Shown here piece by piece: positions 24,196 through 36,415 of a stretch of 64,000 bases of DNA. Location of the stretch: the NCBI GenBank assembly GCA_936432065.2, contig OW386290.2, forward strand, positions 134,400,677-134,464,676, read 5' to 3'. A program made the translations under genes and the position numbers. The DNA comes from Rutpela maculata (taxonomy: Eukaryota; Arthropoda; Insecta; Coleoptera; Cerambycidae). The notes under the pieces are model-generated. The model had not been told where the DNA came from. It worked only from the letters and a program-made list of their open reading frames with translations, and searched no databases. Position 1 is the stretch's first letter. Each line of letters begins with the position of its first letter.

Positions 24196-24698
24196 CGAGG
24201 GGTGGTGCACTCATAAATCTGGCGTACACTATTGGGTTCAATCCGTTAAATCTCGATTCAATCTTTGTTAAATCCCAAATATTTTTTTCATTCTATTAAA
24301 TCTGTTAAATCTTATTTCAATTTCTTCAATCCCAGCCAATCTCTTCAATCACATTCTAATCTTTTCAATCTCATTGCAATCTCTTCAATCTCAGTTCAAT
24401 CTTAAGAATGCGTGTGCGTCTCCCCTTCTCTTGAGGGGAAACAGATAGTTATTCAGATAAATTCAAAACATTCAATCTCAGTTCAGTCTGTTCAATCTCA
24501 CTTCAATCTTTTCAATCTATTCAGTTTCACTTCAATCTTTTCAATCTCGATTTAATCTGTTAAATCTCAAATCAATATCGCTTAAATCTTTAAATCATCA
24601 TTCAATCCGTTCAATCATCATTCAATCTGTTCAATCTCAATAAATCCCAAAGATTTAAAATCTGGTGTACACCTTTTCATGGAGTGCACCACCCCTCG
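24196..24698. mobile_element. hAT MITE with an internal TTCAATCT array
   Basis: The tips CGAGGGGTGGTGCACTC and GAGTGCACCACCCCTCG are perfect complements. They are flanked by the 8-bp duplication GATATAAA (24188-24195 and 24699-24706). Almost the whole interior is a degenerate tandem array of TTCAATCT/TTAAATCT units. A short unrelated insert lies near 24408-24475. Confidence 0.9.
24233..24655 (+). repeat. Degenerate TTCAATCT tandem array
   Basis: Dozens of units of the type TTCAATCTSTTCAATCTCA fill the MITE at 24196-24698. It is interrupted once by a CTCCCCTTCTCTTGAGGGG segment. Confidence 0.85.
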
Positions 24699-24706
24699 GA
24701 TATAAA

Positions 24707-26394
24707 GAACACTTTAATCCTTCTTGAGACTTAACAAAAATAATTCATTTTCTCAAACCACATATTAGAATCATTGGACAGAGAGAAAAAAGCTTTCATT
24801 TGAATCAATAGAGCTCACAACAGAAATATAAAAATCTAAGATAATTACTTATTTAATGACCAATTGGTGCTTTATTATAGTTATATTTTTAATGTCTAAA
24901 TCATAAACTAATTAGCAAAACCTTGATTGAGAAATTATTATTATTTTTATTTAATATCATTCTTAGATAAATTCCATTATCCTAATTGCTTTTTGATCAC
25001 ATTATAGCTTCTCTGTAGGTTTAAATATTGTAATTAGTGATAAAAACAAAAATTGTTTTGTATTCTATTAAAAAAGATATTCAATTCTATAAAACTCGAC
25101 AATAAAATGAAACTTTAATTTTTGAACATGAAGCAGATAATTTATTCGATAATTGGTATTAATAAGTTACTGATGATGATGAAAAAGTAGGAGTGGAGTG
25201 AAATTTATCTGAAAAATAATTCACAAATGGTTGTAAACGCTAGCTCGGTATCGTCAGAAGCGCGTACGTTTTTATAAAATAAAAAAAAATCTCCTAGGAG
25301 CAAGAATGAGCGTAAGATTTTTATATATATTATTCAGGCATATTTAAGGTATATTTTTATTATTTGCTTAAAGCAATAACTCGCTCAGTTTTTTTATAAT
25401 TCTGCACAAAGCTATTATCCGATAAAACTCCTAACGGTCTACTCACGACCTAACTTGCTGGAGTCAACATTGTCGGTTCGCTTTGAGGATTGCTGGAATT
25501 CCAGCAGACCAGCTCAATTTTACGACTTGGCATGGCAATTTCCAAAGTGTACCGAGAAGGTTGGTTGGTTAGTTGGTTGGATCGTCTGTAGATTCCTTAA
25601 AGAATTTTATTTTACGATATAAACATGTGGTTGTTCGCATGTCAGTCGGTGATAAAACGATGAAAAGCTCGTTAAATATCTAATTTTTTACATATCATAT
25701 CATAAGACAGTTCCATTTTCTGCACGTAATATAAACTTGATTGGAAGATAACTTTTTTTAAGCCCCAACACAAATGGAGGATGTTATAAGTCTGACGTAA
25801 AATGAACGTCTTAAACAAAGTGAGAATACTTAATAGAGACACCTAAATAAAGTAGCGTTGAAGATAAATTAATTTCTAAGGTAGGTACTATATTTTTAAA
25901 AAGTTATACTTTTTTTGAGTTTTTCAAGACATTCCTTCTTTTTTTTTTAAATCTATATTACTATAAAAAATATTTTTGACAAGCCAAAGTATACTAGATT
26001 GGGGTAAGGACAGTTAGCAAACGTGAGATCTCACATAATGCTTTATAAAATAAAAACACAAAAAAACGATTCATTCGAATAAAATATTTTACTTATATTA
26101 ATCCGATTTTACTTTAAATATCAAAAACTGAAAACAACTAATTCAAAAAAACTTTTATGGCGAAAGGGCGGCGAAATGACGTTTTCGTGACAATGATCCA
26201 AATGCACAGTAAAATTAAACATAGGTGTTCAAGATGTAATAATAATTACTAAATACTATTGAAAAGTTCAATATTTGTTAATAAAAAGTTGTAACGTCTT
26301 GATGTACTGAGTTAAACTGTTATTAAATATATGTACTGACTGACCGCTAATATTATTATATAATTCCATCAGGGTATAAATGAGAGACTTCTAT
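24707..26394. other. No gene seen
   Basis: AT-rich single-copy-looking sequence apart from repeat K (25460-25600). Confidence 0.5.
25460..25600. repeat. Repeat K, copy 2
   Basis: Inverted counterpart of 4535-4645, with CATTGTCGGTTCGCTTTGAG and GGAATTCCAGCAGACC. It is followed by a TTGGTTGG microsatellite. Confidence 0.5.
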
Positions 26395-26520
26395 GTTGAT
26401 AACTTTACAAACATCACAAATCGTTTATAAACGTAATAAATAAAATTGGCCCCAAGTTTGAACCTTGAGGCACCCTTGATGTGGCAAGGTAAGTATTTGT
26501 GATCCAGATTTGACGCGTTT
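26395..26520 (-). pseudogene. LINE reverse transcriptase fragment
   Basis: The minus strand reads TSRVPQGSNLGPILFI, the RT motif normally written GVPQGSxLGPLLF, preceded by a plausible RT strand. Reading is lost downstream by stops, and no FADD box is recognisable. Confidence 0.6.
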
Positions 26521-27062
26521 TTTATTCGAAAGAGTATTTTATTGAGGAGGATTTTAGTAAGGTTTCATCTCAGTAGATCTTGGGCGCTGCACATCATCAA
26601 TAGAGTTAATTAAGTAATTTATAATTTAATTTTTGTTCAGCTGGAAATAATAGTTATATGAAAATAGGCATATAAAGCTATTTTTACTGTACTGCATTGG
26701 TTTTCTAATGGGAAAATTATAAGTTTGAAATTCACATTTATGAATTTCTAGATGCGTGTCTAAATCGTACGATTCACACACGGACCTGGGCATCGATCCA
26801 GTCGGTATAAACGGCCTCTGTTCACCTTAACACCATCTGTCCGGCAATAATTACCAGGTAAGAGTCCCAAATTACCCCCGCAGCCGAGGCTTATCACATA
26901 TTTATTAGTACCAAGAATTCCGACCGAAGAAGGAATTATGGTAGGCACTAACCAAAAATTAAATGGCTTCCAACGTTTTACGCCATTAACTAATTCCTAA
27001 AAGATTGAAAATATTTTTTTTTATATTATGTAGGTGTTATTTATATTTCATTTTATATATTT

Positions 27063-29297
27063 TAGACTAGTTCGCAAGTTCAAAGCCGTCTTAATGCTTG
27101 ATAAAGCTCGTAAAAATATGAGTGAGGAATGGATTCGGAATGACGTCTAGAAAAATGTTCAAAATTTTTTTACCCGCACATAAACAACTGCAAAAGTTAT
27201 AAACAAATGAAGATTGAAAAAATAACGAGTTTCGTTTTTGCAAATAACTCGAAAACTATTAATATTTAATAAATTTTAAAGAGGAAGAAATTTCCAATAA
27301 AAAAGCCCGGACTCCCGAAACTCTATCAAAACTAGGGATCCGCGCTGCGATCACTAAGCCGTTGCGATAATCTGAAACCGGCCGTTACAAGTAAAAATAT
27401 TTTTCTATATTATTATCTATAATATTAATTTAAAAGTTAAAAAAAAAATGTATTATTTAGACACTCAAAGGAACAATATCCCGTTGGAAAAAATTTTTTT
27501 TACTGATTTTTGATAAAATGGAGCCTACTGTTAATTTAATTTTTTTTTTAAGTTTGCCTTTATATTTCAAGTCGGATAATTTTTAAACCAAAGCAACTAA
27601 AATTATTTCGCTTCGTGGAGACTTTATGTCAACTATACTTTATGGGATTATGACATTGCGATGTTTTTCGTTGTTATAGTCTATTAGTTATTAATTATTT
27701 AAGATAACAAAAAAATAAAAAATGAAAAAGAGAGGTTGAAAATTTTTTTTTATTAATATTATTACTGTTTTTGTATTCAAAAATACTATAACATTACATA
27801 AACTTAAAATTTTCAGTGCCATTTATTTAAACAAATTTCATAAACAAATAGATAAATTACTTATTTTTTTAAAAAAACTTTTGACATTTTATGTTATAAA
27901 ATGATTAAAAAAAAATCTCTTTAAAAACAGTTTTAATTGTTTATATTGATTTTTTTCCTTTTTTAATAACTTAAACTAATTATTAAGAAACAATTTTATT
28001 CTTAAAATTTATTTTTTGTAATTCTTTACAAGATGGAAAAAAAATTATTTTTTTTTGTTGTTCATTTATTTGTTTATCTAATAACAAATTTGTCACTAAC
28101 AATCGCCGAATGTGTTTATATTTTTATTTGGATAGGAAAAAAATAACAAAAACAACCCTATACCTAAACATGTCAAAAAAATTTAAAATTCTATAAAAAA
28201 TATTAAAAAATTTTTTTTGACATGTTTACGTATACCTAAGTACGGTTGTTTTTGTTATTTTTTTTCTATCCAAAAAAAATATAAACACATTCGGCGATTG
28301 TTTTTATCTTGTAGAGAATTGCAAAAAATTAATTTTAAGAATAAAATTGTTTCTTAATAATGAGTTTAAATAATTAATAAAGAAAAAAATCAATATAAAC
28401 AATTAAACATTTTTTTAAAAAGAAATTTATTTTTTTTTAATCATAATAGGTATTTTATAACAAATAAAATGACAATTTTTTTTTAAATAAGTAATTTATC
28501 TATTTGTTTAAGAAATTTGTTTAAATAAATAGCACTAAAAATTTAAAGTTTATGTAATTAGTAGTAGTAATAGTATTTTTTAATATAAAAACAGTAATAA
28601 AATTAATAAAAATATATTTTCAACCTTTATTTTTCATTTTTTAGTTTTTTGTTGGCTTAAATAATTAATAACTAATAGACTATAAAAACGAAAAACATCG
28701 CAATGTCGTAATCCCATAAAGTATAGTTGACATAAGATCTCCACGAAGCGAAATAATTTTAGTTGCTTTGGTTTAAAAATTATCCGACTTGAAATATAAA
28801 GGCAAACTTTAAAAAAAATTTAAATTAACAGTAGGCTCATTTTATGAAAAATCGGTTAAAACATTTTTTCCAACGGGATATTGTTCCTTTAAATGTCTAA
28901 ATAATACCATATTTTTTTAAAACTTTTAAATTAATATTTAATAATATAGAAAAATATTTTTACTTTATCGCAACGGCTTAGTGATCGCAGCGCGGTCCCT
29001 AATAATAAAGATAGAGTTTCGGGAGTCGGGACTTTTTTATTGGAAATTTCTTCCTCTTTAATAAACTTTCTTTAAAATTTATTAAATATTACTTAATAGT
29101 TTTCGAATTATTTGCAAAAAACGAAACTCGCTATTTTTTCAATCTTCATTTATTTATAACTTTTGCAATTGTTTATGTGCGGGTAAAAAAATTTGGAACA
29201 TTTTTCTAGACGTCATTCCGAATCCAATGAGCTCTCACTCATATTTTTGCGAGCTTTATCAAGCATTAACACGGCTTTGAGCTTGTGAACTAGTCTA
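27063..29297. mobile_element. Element D: 2.2-kb near-complete palindrome
   Basis: Left arm 27063-28180 and right arm about 28195-29297 are inverted copies over about 1.1 kb each, with only a few tens of bases at the centre. Landmarks are TAGACTAGTTC at the tip, TTGATAAAGCTCG, GAATGACGTCTAGAAAAATG, ACTCCCGAAACTCT, GATCACTAAGCCGTTGCGAT and GACATGTTTA near the middle. ATTT flanks both ends (27059-27062 and 29298-29301), a candidate target duplication. No coding frame, so it is a non-autonomous foldback or MITE. Confidence 0.85.
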
Positions 29298-29730
29298 ATT
29301 TATAACTTTTTTGAACGAGTAATAGCAGGAACGAGTAATGACTAGGTCAAAAAAGGGCTCTTTACACATGAGTGGCATATAACATTTTTTTCTAAAACAT
29401 GAACAGTAAGTTATTTCAAAATATTATAGTCCAAGCTTACATTTTTTTTTATTACTATTTTTGTATTTTTCTTTTGACATAGTACAATGTATACAATGTA
29501 TACCTATAGGAATCATCATAAAATTACTTACAAACTAAGTATGATAAATGATTACAATTACACAGAAATTATTACAATAAATACAACAATTTACAGACAA
29601 AAAATAAATACATTTCAGTTGAACTACACAAAACTATCAGTGTAGGAAATCTTCCACACGATAGTAGCTTTCTTTATTAAAAAGTTCTTTAAGGTGAGCT
29701 CTAAAAGATCGAAAGCATGTAATAGATTTA

Positions 29731-30500
29731 ATAGGCCAGGAGCCCGTGTATAATATGACTGACTATCCGGCGAACTTTGGCAACATGTAAAATGGATTGT
29801 TCTTATATAAGTTAGCAATAAATGGACCGCCACCTGGTTGGGTGGCGGTGGAGGTTGAAAACACGTAAAAGGAACTGAGAAAAAAAATTATCCGGTAAAT
29901 GTTGAAACTTATACGTTATATAATGAAAGTAGAACATAGTCAGCTAGACGGGGACAGATTTAGCGTCAGCTGAACAATCAAACAGGTCCAAAAAAATTAA
30001 AATTATTCGGCGAACTTTAAAATTCGAGTATAAGATAATATTTATACTGAGCTTCACGAAAACATATTTAGCTGCAAGTATGTGGGTGGAAAAGCTGGTA
30101 CAGTAAAAGTGCTGAGTGTTGACTCGCCTGAGAAACAGCGCGCACCACCTTTCTTGCGTCAGCTGATGACTTTTCCACCCACATACTTGCAGCTGACTGT
30201 GTTATCATTGATCTTAGTATGAATATTATCATACACCCGAATTTCAAAGTTCGCCATAAAGATTTAATTAGTAATATCGATATTGATAACTTAATGTTAG
30301 AAAGCGTGCGTGTGGCATTCGCCGGATAATTTTTTGTCTCATTTTTTTTTACGTGTTTTCAATCCTTTGACAGCCACCCCCACCGCTACCCAACCAGCTG
30401 ACGGTCCATTCATTGCTAACTTATATAAGAACAACCCATTTTCCATACTGTCAAAGTTCGCCGGATAGTCAGTCATATCATACACGGGCTCCCGGCCTAT
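29731..30500. mobile_element. Element E: 770-bp palindromic MITE
   Basis: The outer arms 29731-29920 and 30320-30500 are inverted copies (AGGCCAGGAGCCCGTGTA, GACTGACTATCCGGCGAACT, CTTATATAAGTTAGCAATAA, ACGTGTTTTCAA). The inner arms repeat TTCGGCGAACTTT and AGCTGCAAGTATGTGGGTGG with complement at 30167-30193. The region is a foldback from end to end with no gene. Confidence 0.82.
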
Positions 30501-30825
30501 AATATGAGCAGACAACTCATTAAACATTACTAATCCAAGCATATTAGGTGACTTATTATATGTGTTTTACTTAGCATAATATATTTGTACTAATTGATAT
30601 CTATAGAACACTTCTTAGATTAATAAATATAATAAATTTGACTACGCAGCTTCGAAATAAAATTTTCACTGTGATATTTCTCTCAAGGTACTGTAATAAT
30701 AACACAACCCTAAAAATTTAACACCTGCGAGGGGATATAATTGAGTTATTTAGTATAAGATTGGGATTATTGCACGTCTTTCGCCAGTTGTGGAAACATA
30801 AATAGTTAGTTTTTTCATTGTTAAA

Positions 30826-31803
30826 AATCGCTACCCAAAGAATTACTACTTCCACATCCAGATTTTCTATCCAAGTCTCTCACAACGAAAAAAATTTTGT
30901 ATGTGGAAATAATTGTTTGTGGAACTTTAATAATATAATATTTGAAATCGCTTATTCCAAAAACCCATAAAACGATATGCCACATCGGTAGTGGGTGGTA
31001 GTGGGGATGAAGTAAAAAAAAATGCCTTTGGTTCTTTTTTTTTTTTTTAACTATTTAACGTCGACCTATTTCCGCTACCAGGGCCTATCACCGACGCCAG
31101 GAGACGAGCTACCCCCAACCTGGAAATTTTGCCGAACCTCTTCCCTTAAGAAGAGTAGGGATCTTTTACTTGCCTAACATTTAATAGACAAGGGACCGCC
31201 TGCTTTACATCCCCTCCGAAGGATGGTATATCCACTACGTAATCCTCGTCTGAAATTACGTAACTTCCGAGTATACACTGATATACAAGCCTCTAGAAGG
31301 TGGGGCGAGAACGCTGTATTTCCCAAGATAGGTGGGTCGCCCATCCAAGTACTAACCTCGCTCGACGTTGCCTTTGGTTCTTGTACACAGACTAAGTAAA
31401 TCACATTTTTTTTATCATCACCATTAATAATGGGCTAATGCCAAAAAATTTTTTGAGATTTTAGCTTCTCTTAAATATACTAAATACCATTTTTATGGAC
31501 TCTTACCTGCTTGATTTACCTATTTCCCACCATTTACCCCCTACCCTTGAACGGAATAAGATCAAAATATAATCTAGTTCCAGATCTCGTTAAAATATAT
31601 ACGTGTACCGAATTTCAAGTCAATATCTTAAACGGTTCTAGAGTACTTAAACGTGTGCATAAAAAAAGTTACACACAGATTTTTTTTTCACTCAAACTTA
31701 AAATCTCGACGTTTCATGACATTCTAAGCCCATTTGAGCAATACAAATTTTCAATTTTTTTTTTTGCATTACTTACTATACTTCCACTGGATGTGGAAGT
31801 AAA
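30826..31803 (+). repeat. Family B repeat, copy 4 (interrupted by a SINE)
   Basis: B sequence occupies 30826-31034 and 31381-31803, with the 5S-type SINE and its target duplication between. It starts CGCTACCCAAAGAATTACTA and ends at GATGTGGAAGT. Confidence 0.86.
31035..31369 (-). mobile_element. 5S rRNA-derived SINE (SINE3-like)
   Basis: On the minus strand the element begins GCAACGTCGAGCGAGGTTAG followed by TACTTGGATGGGCGACC, the internal promoter half of 5S rRNA. About 290 bp of body follow, ending in an A-rich tail (plus-strand T run at 31035-31048). It is flanked by an 11-bp duplication GCCTTTGGTTC (31024-31034 and 31370-31380) and lies inside family B copy 4. The first half of the 5S sequence is missing, so it is probably 5' truncated. 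Confidence 0.88.
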
Positions 31804-32529
31804 ATATAGAGCTGCTCGAGAACCAAATGTATTTAAATTAGAAAGAGTAGCATTGCATGAATTTCCAGTGAGCGTTGCCAGTGACAGTACATTCGTATTG
31901 AAATCAGTTCATTTTGACCAAAATCAGTACGTCAGTGTATAAATACATTTTTTGTATGAAGTTTTACTGGCTTACTTTGTAACTTTAGACTCCTAATTTA
32001 AACAATTTATTCGGAAAACGAAATAATTTCTCAACCCCACCCATTTTAGTTACATTTTTTCTTAAAATCAGTACCTTTTTTGTTTCGATACCAGTACGTT
32101 AATTTTTCATCCGCTGCTTCCAGTCTAGTATCATCCTTACATGATACAAGAACAGATGTGTCATTGGCATAATATATGATTAAGAGTTAAGTTTGTATTT
32201 GGTACTGAATTTTATACATCATTAAGTACTCCTATTTGAATATTCTAGGTTTTAGAACTGCGAAAAGCTTTTGGAGCAGTCGGTAGTGTAAGTTAGATGA
32301 ACATATTGAGACCGGTTATTCAAGTAACAGTTGTTCCAATTTTTAAAGCTGTACCATCGATCATATTTATTCGGTTTACTTAGATAGAAGCAAATTATTT
32401 ATATATTATTAACTGATTGTAAATCTAAGGGGAATTGTTTTAAAGCAGGTACCCATACTTATTGTGAGATATTACCTCTTTAAGAACATCAAAATTACAA
32501 AACAATAACAGAATTATCTTACAGAAGTT

Positions 32530-33720
32530 ACGACCAAGATATCCCGGACACAAACTCATCAATGCTGTAGAAACCGCCGTTCACTAAGATGGTTTTACCT
32601 TTGTTTTTGAACGATTTAGTGTTTCTGATTTCTCGCACTGCCCTTGGTAATGCATTGTACAAATTGACGCAATTGTATCATGGGGAATGTTTAAAAGTGG
32701 TAAAAAATAGTTTTATGGGCTGGAATGACTAAGACTTTTACCATGTCTAGATGTCTAGTGTTATGTGAATGGGTACCTGCAGAGACGCACTGAACGGGGA
32801 GGCTAGCATCACTTGCCCTTCTCGAGGAAAGTATTTGTTACGTTGTTAAGGCGACATTGTTTTTTATACTTTTCTCACTAGGCGAAATTTTTTTTTTCTG
32901 ATTTCTATTTGCCCCCCCCCCCCCATGAGGTGATAAAAAGTAGTGATCGCGGAGTCCGAAGGGATATTCTTGAATATGTTAGTGCCCCCTCCCAGTAACC
33001 TTTCTGGATCCGCCCTTGTTAATCATATTATTATTATTTGTAGTAGCCCCCCCCTCAGCAATTTTCTGGGTGCGTCCCTGGGTACCTGGATGTTTTAGCA
33101 AACATATTTTAAGATTTTGTTTAGTGTCTTTGAAAATCGTTTTACAACATTCACTAGATCTTAAAAATTAAATATTAAACGATTTAGCCTCTTTTGTAGA
33201 TTAAATACCTACTCATTTCTCTGCCACGTCCCCAACTCATAATGTTTAAAGAAATGTACGAGTGGGTCAAGGTATAATAAATATTTAATAGACCATTTTC
33301 ATCCAATGTGTCATTTGCAGGTTGCCAACATAAGCTTTATTTTATTTCTTACATAATGAAGACATTAAAATTTGTCTGATATGGAATTTAATGATTACTT
33401 TTTTCCTAGCATTCAATAGTAATTTATTACTATCACACCGAGCGTTTATAAAATTACTATTTTCAGCCTGTAATTGAATTTCCTCCACACTAGTCGCCGC
33501 TGTTGAAATAGTGATGTCATCAGCAAACACTGTAACATATCCATCATTTTTAACGTTATCTGGAAGGCCATTTACAAACAACAGACAATAAGGGCCCTAG
33601 GACCGAACCCCGAGGAACTCAAAATTTGACTTTGTGAATCCTTGAGTTCGAATGATTATAGTTGAGTATTAATGACCTTTCTTCCATATAAAATTTGACC
33701 CAACTCAAATAATTCTAATT
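32530..33720 (-). pseudogene. LINE (Jockey/CR1-type) reverse transcriptase relic, split by a hAT MITE
   Basis: Minus strand, 33720 to 32530. 33720-33585 reads a WVKFYMEERS strand, then VPRGSVLGPLL. 33581-33342 is open and carries FVNGLPDNVK and the catalytic VTVFADDITI box (YADD type). About 33340-33090 contains SYISLNIMSWGRG, matching the segment after the palm. About 32720-32535 reads LYNALPRAVREIRNTKSFKN and NGGFYSIDEF, the usual LINE C-terminal tail. Stops and frameshifts break it throughout. A 301-bp hAT MITE is inserted at 32780-33080. Confidence 0.82.
32780..33080. mobile_element. hAT MITE inside the LINE
   Basis: The tips CAGAGACGCAC and GTGCGTCCCTG are flanked by the 8-bp duplication GGTACCTG (32772-32779 and 33081-33088). 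The interior has poly-C and poly-T tracts. A second hAT-like tip, CTGGATCCGCCCTTG, ends at 33019, suggesting a further nested remnant. Confidence 0.85.
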
Positions 33721-34815
33721 CCTAGATGATAAACAATAAACATGCATGCTTATTGCCCGTTTGTAATACTCAGTAGGTATTTGATTTCGGAAAATACGAC
33801 TAATTTTCGGAATATGGATATTAGGATTTACTTTTTAGTAACTAGTGTAGGAACAATCCTTGACACCATCAAACAATATGCTAAAATAATACATTTCGGA
33901 ACTGCATAAATCATCTCGAGAGGTAGGTATCTGATTGCAAGCACGATTGTATATTTAAGTGTAAGTAATAAATCGTGTTTTGTTTTTCTGATTACCTAAA
34001 TACATTTTTCCGACTTTAATCTTCTTAATGTCTATTTCCTGTCTAGAACTTATTTTCACTGTAATGAGTTTGTACTTTTATTAAAAATACCAAGATTTCC
34101 TAAATCAACTGATAATAGATAGATATATATCGATAATTAGGCCCTAACATAGGTAAGCACTTATGAAAAAAATCACAATATAGCTCGAGGTTTATGCAAA
34201 TAACATGTGTTTATTCAAACTTCTAACGTGCCGACATTAACTTCAGTAAAGGTTAAATGATATTTGAATGCTGTTTTATAGTTGTCTTCAGATCTAAGTA
34301 CTAAGCACTCAAAAAATGTCGACGTCTTTGATCTTTACCGCTCCGCCAAAGACGCCGACATTTTTACACGCATAACAAGTGTGTAGTTAACCATACCTCT
34401 GGCTCAGATGTAATACTACGTTTACCATCTATTACATCCTTTATTATTATTTTCTGTATCTGGATGTACTAATCGTATCGAAATAAAAAATATCCAAAAG
34501 TAAAGTCATACTTAAGCAGGAAGAATTTATAACTGTACAGGTTGGAAACTTTATTATGATCACGACTGTACTAGACTTCGATAGGGAAACAACAGATTTA
34601 CGAAAAGTACTCGGAAAAAAATTGTTATTCACGAAAAGATACTCGTGAATTTCTTGTTTGTAAACTAATGAAGAAAGATTCAAATGTCAGCGTGCTTCAT
34701 GGCTTATGTCAAAAAATATAACATAGTGGAAAAGGTTTAGATATGGCGCATGAAGGGTGAAAAGGTTCCTTTATAACTCGGAAACGAGCGTCGTATGGAA
34801 AAAGGTAATCTATGC
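33721..34815. other. No gene seen
   Basis: AT-rich. The only compact feature is an inverted pair at about 34318-34365 (TCGACGTCTTTG, CAAAGACGCCGACA). The 78-codon minus frame at 34447-34683 has no recognised family. Confidence 0.45.
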
Positions 34816-35493
34816 AAAAAACCGCTGCCCAAGGAATCACTACTTCCAGATCCAGATTTTCTATCCAAGTCACTCACAATGAAAAAAATTTGTATCTGGA
34901 AATAATTGTTTATGAAACTTTCATAATATAATTGAAATCTTCTACCCCAAAAACCCATAAAACACGTCGGTAGTGGGGTAGGGGTAGTGATAGGAGGGTG
35001 GTAGTGGGGGTGGATGAAGTAAAGAAATATTTTGAGGTTTCTGGTTCTTGTACTCAATCACAATTTTTTTTCATCCCCTTTAATAATGAGGTGGGGGTGG
35101 TAATGGGGGTGGCTAATGCCAAAAATTTTTTTGAGACCTTAGCTTCTCTTGTATATACTAAATACCAATTTTGTGGACTCTTACCCGCTTGATTTACGTA
35201 TTTATCCCAAATTTACCCCAATTTACCTCCAACCTTTCGACAGAACAAGATGAAAATATAATCTAGTTCCAGTTCTCGTTAAAGTACCTACATACGTTCA
35301 AGTCAATATCTTAAACGGTTCCAGAATAAACGTGTGCACAAAAAAAGTTACAGACAGACCGACAGACAGAAATTTTTTTTTCCGCTCAAACTTAAAATCT
35401 CGACGTTTCATGACATTCTAAGCCTATTTGAACAACAAAAATTTTTACAAATTTTTTTGTCGTTACTATACTTCCACTGGATGTGGAAGTAAT
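34816..35493 (+). repeat. Family B repeat, copy 5 (full length)
   Basis: It starts ACCGCTGCCCAAGGAATCAC and ends CACTGGATGTGGAAGTAAT, with the same internal order as copy 2. Confidence 0.88.
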
Positions 35494-36271
35494 TAAACAT
35501 AATTAAATTTCCTACAAGAATGTCTATATTCATTTTCTTCCTATGTGTTATAGTTTACGAGATATTGGCCAGCCAAAATAGATAATTAATGAATACCTAA
35601 ATCGAGAAATAAATAAATTAGGTACCTTGAATATTTCTATCAAAGCGGTTTACCGTGGTCTGCTAATAAATCACAGTCACAAAACAATCTTTATTTTACA
35701 ACACTCGACGTATTTACTAACGTAATATTTTGTCGAAATCTATACATTTCCTTAAATATACAGTGTGACTCACTTAAAATGAAGACACCCTTTTAACTTT
35801 TTTATTTTGTTTCCGATTTTAATAAAATTTTACTCAAGTATAGAACAAATTAGGATCTACTTATCACCAGAAAAACATTCGCCTGCTACAAAGGCAAAGC
35901 CACCTGCGGTACCAAAATATGCACAACCAATTAGGTCTCGGAGGAAGTCCAGACTTGAATCCCATTGGAAAATGAGATCAAATAAGACGAGTTCCAGCTC
36001 CGTAGGTGTAGATTTAGATTCCAGCTCTGTAACAGCCACCTTTAAATCTAAACCACTTGGCGCAGACTTAAAGTTTTGGGGACAAATTGTCCTTTAACTA
36101 ATTTCAAAAATTATTCACGATTATTATTATATAATGTTTCCGGATAGAAGTAACTATAACTTGTAGGTAATCTTTCTTATTTCGCATTTAAAGAGAAAAA
36201 ATAATTTTTCATAAGAAATTTTGCCTATTTTTAGAAGTCCTTAACCATTGTCAGAATTTCGAAATAACGTA
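35494..36271. other. Unrecognised open segment and possible transposon tip
   Basis: TACAGTGTGACTCACTTAAA at about 35759 looks like a Tc1/mariner tip. 35860-36090 is GC-richer and open on both strands for 60-96 codons (plus: KPPAVPKYAQPIRSRRKSRL). I do not recognise either reading. Confidence 0.3.
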
Positions 36272-36415
36272 CAGGGTGGTCAATAAATAAGAAAACGTGA
36301 GTGTCAAGAGTAAAGTGTAAGTTTTTTGAAAGGAATTTAAAAACGTTGCGGGAAAAATATGTCTCTAATGTCAGTGAAAGTTCAGATATGAAATACTGAA
36401 CGTCGTCTGTCGAAC

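Noticed and set aside
26760..26948. 62-codon minus frame containing GCGGNLGLLPG
   Set aside because: Looks protein-like but I could not tie it to any family, and no splice sites or neighbours support it.
31360..31369. A functional 5S rRNA gene
   Set aside because: Only the 3' half-type promoter segment is present, followed by unrelated body and A-tail with a target duplication; it is a SINE.
31174..31404. 76-codon minus frame
   Set aside because: Read across the 5S-derived SINE and its junction; no protein.
35807..36097. 96-codon frame (KPPAVPKYAQPIRSRRKSRL) and its 60-codon antisense
   Set aside because: No recognisable family in either direction, no splice or start context; kept only as an unexplained segment.
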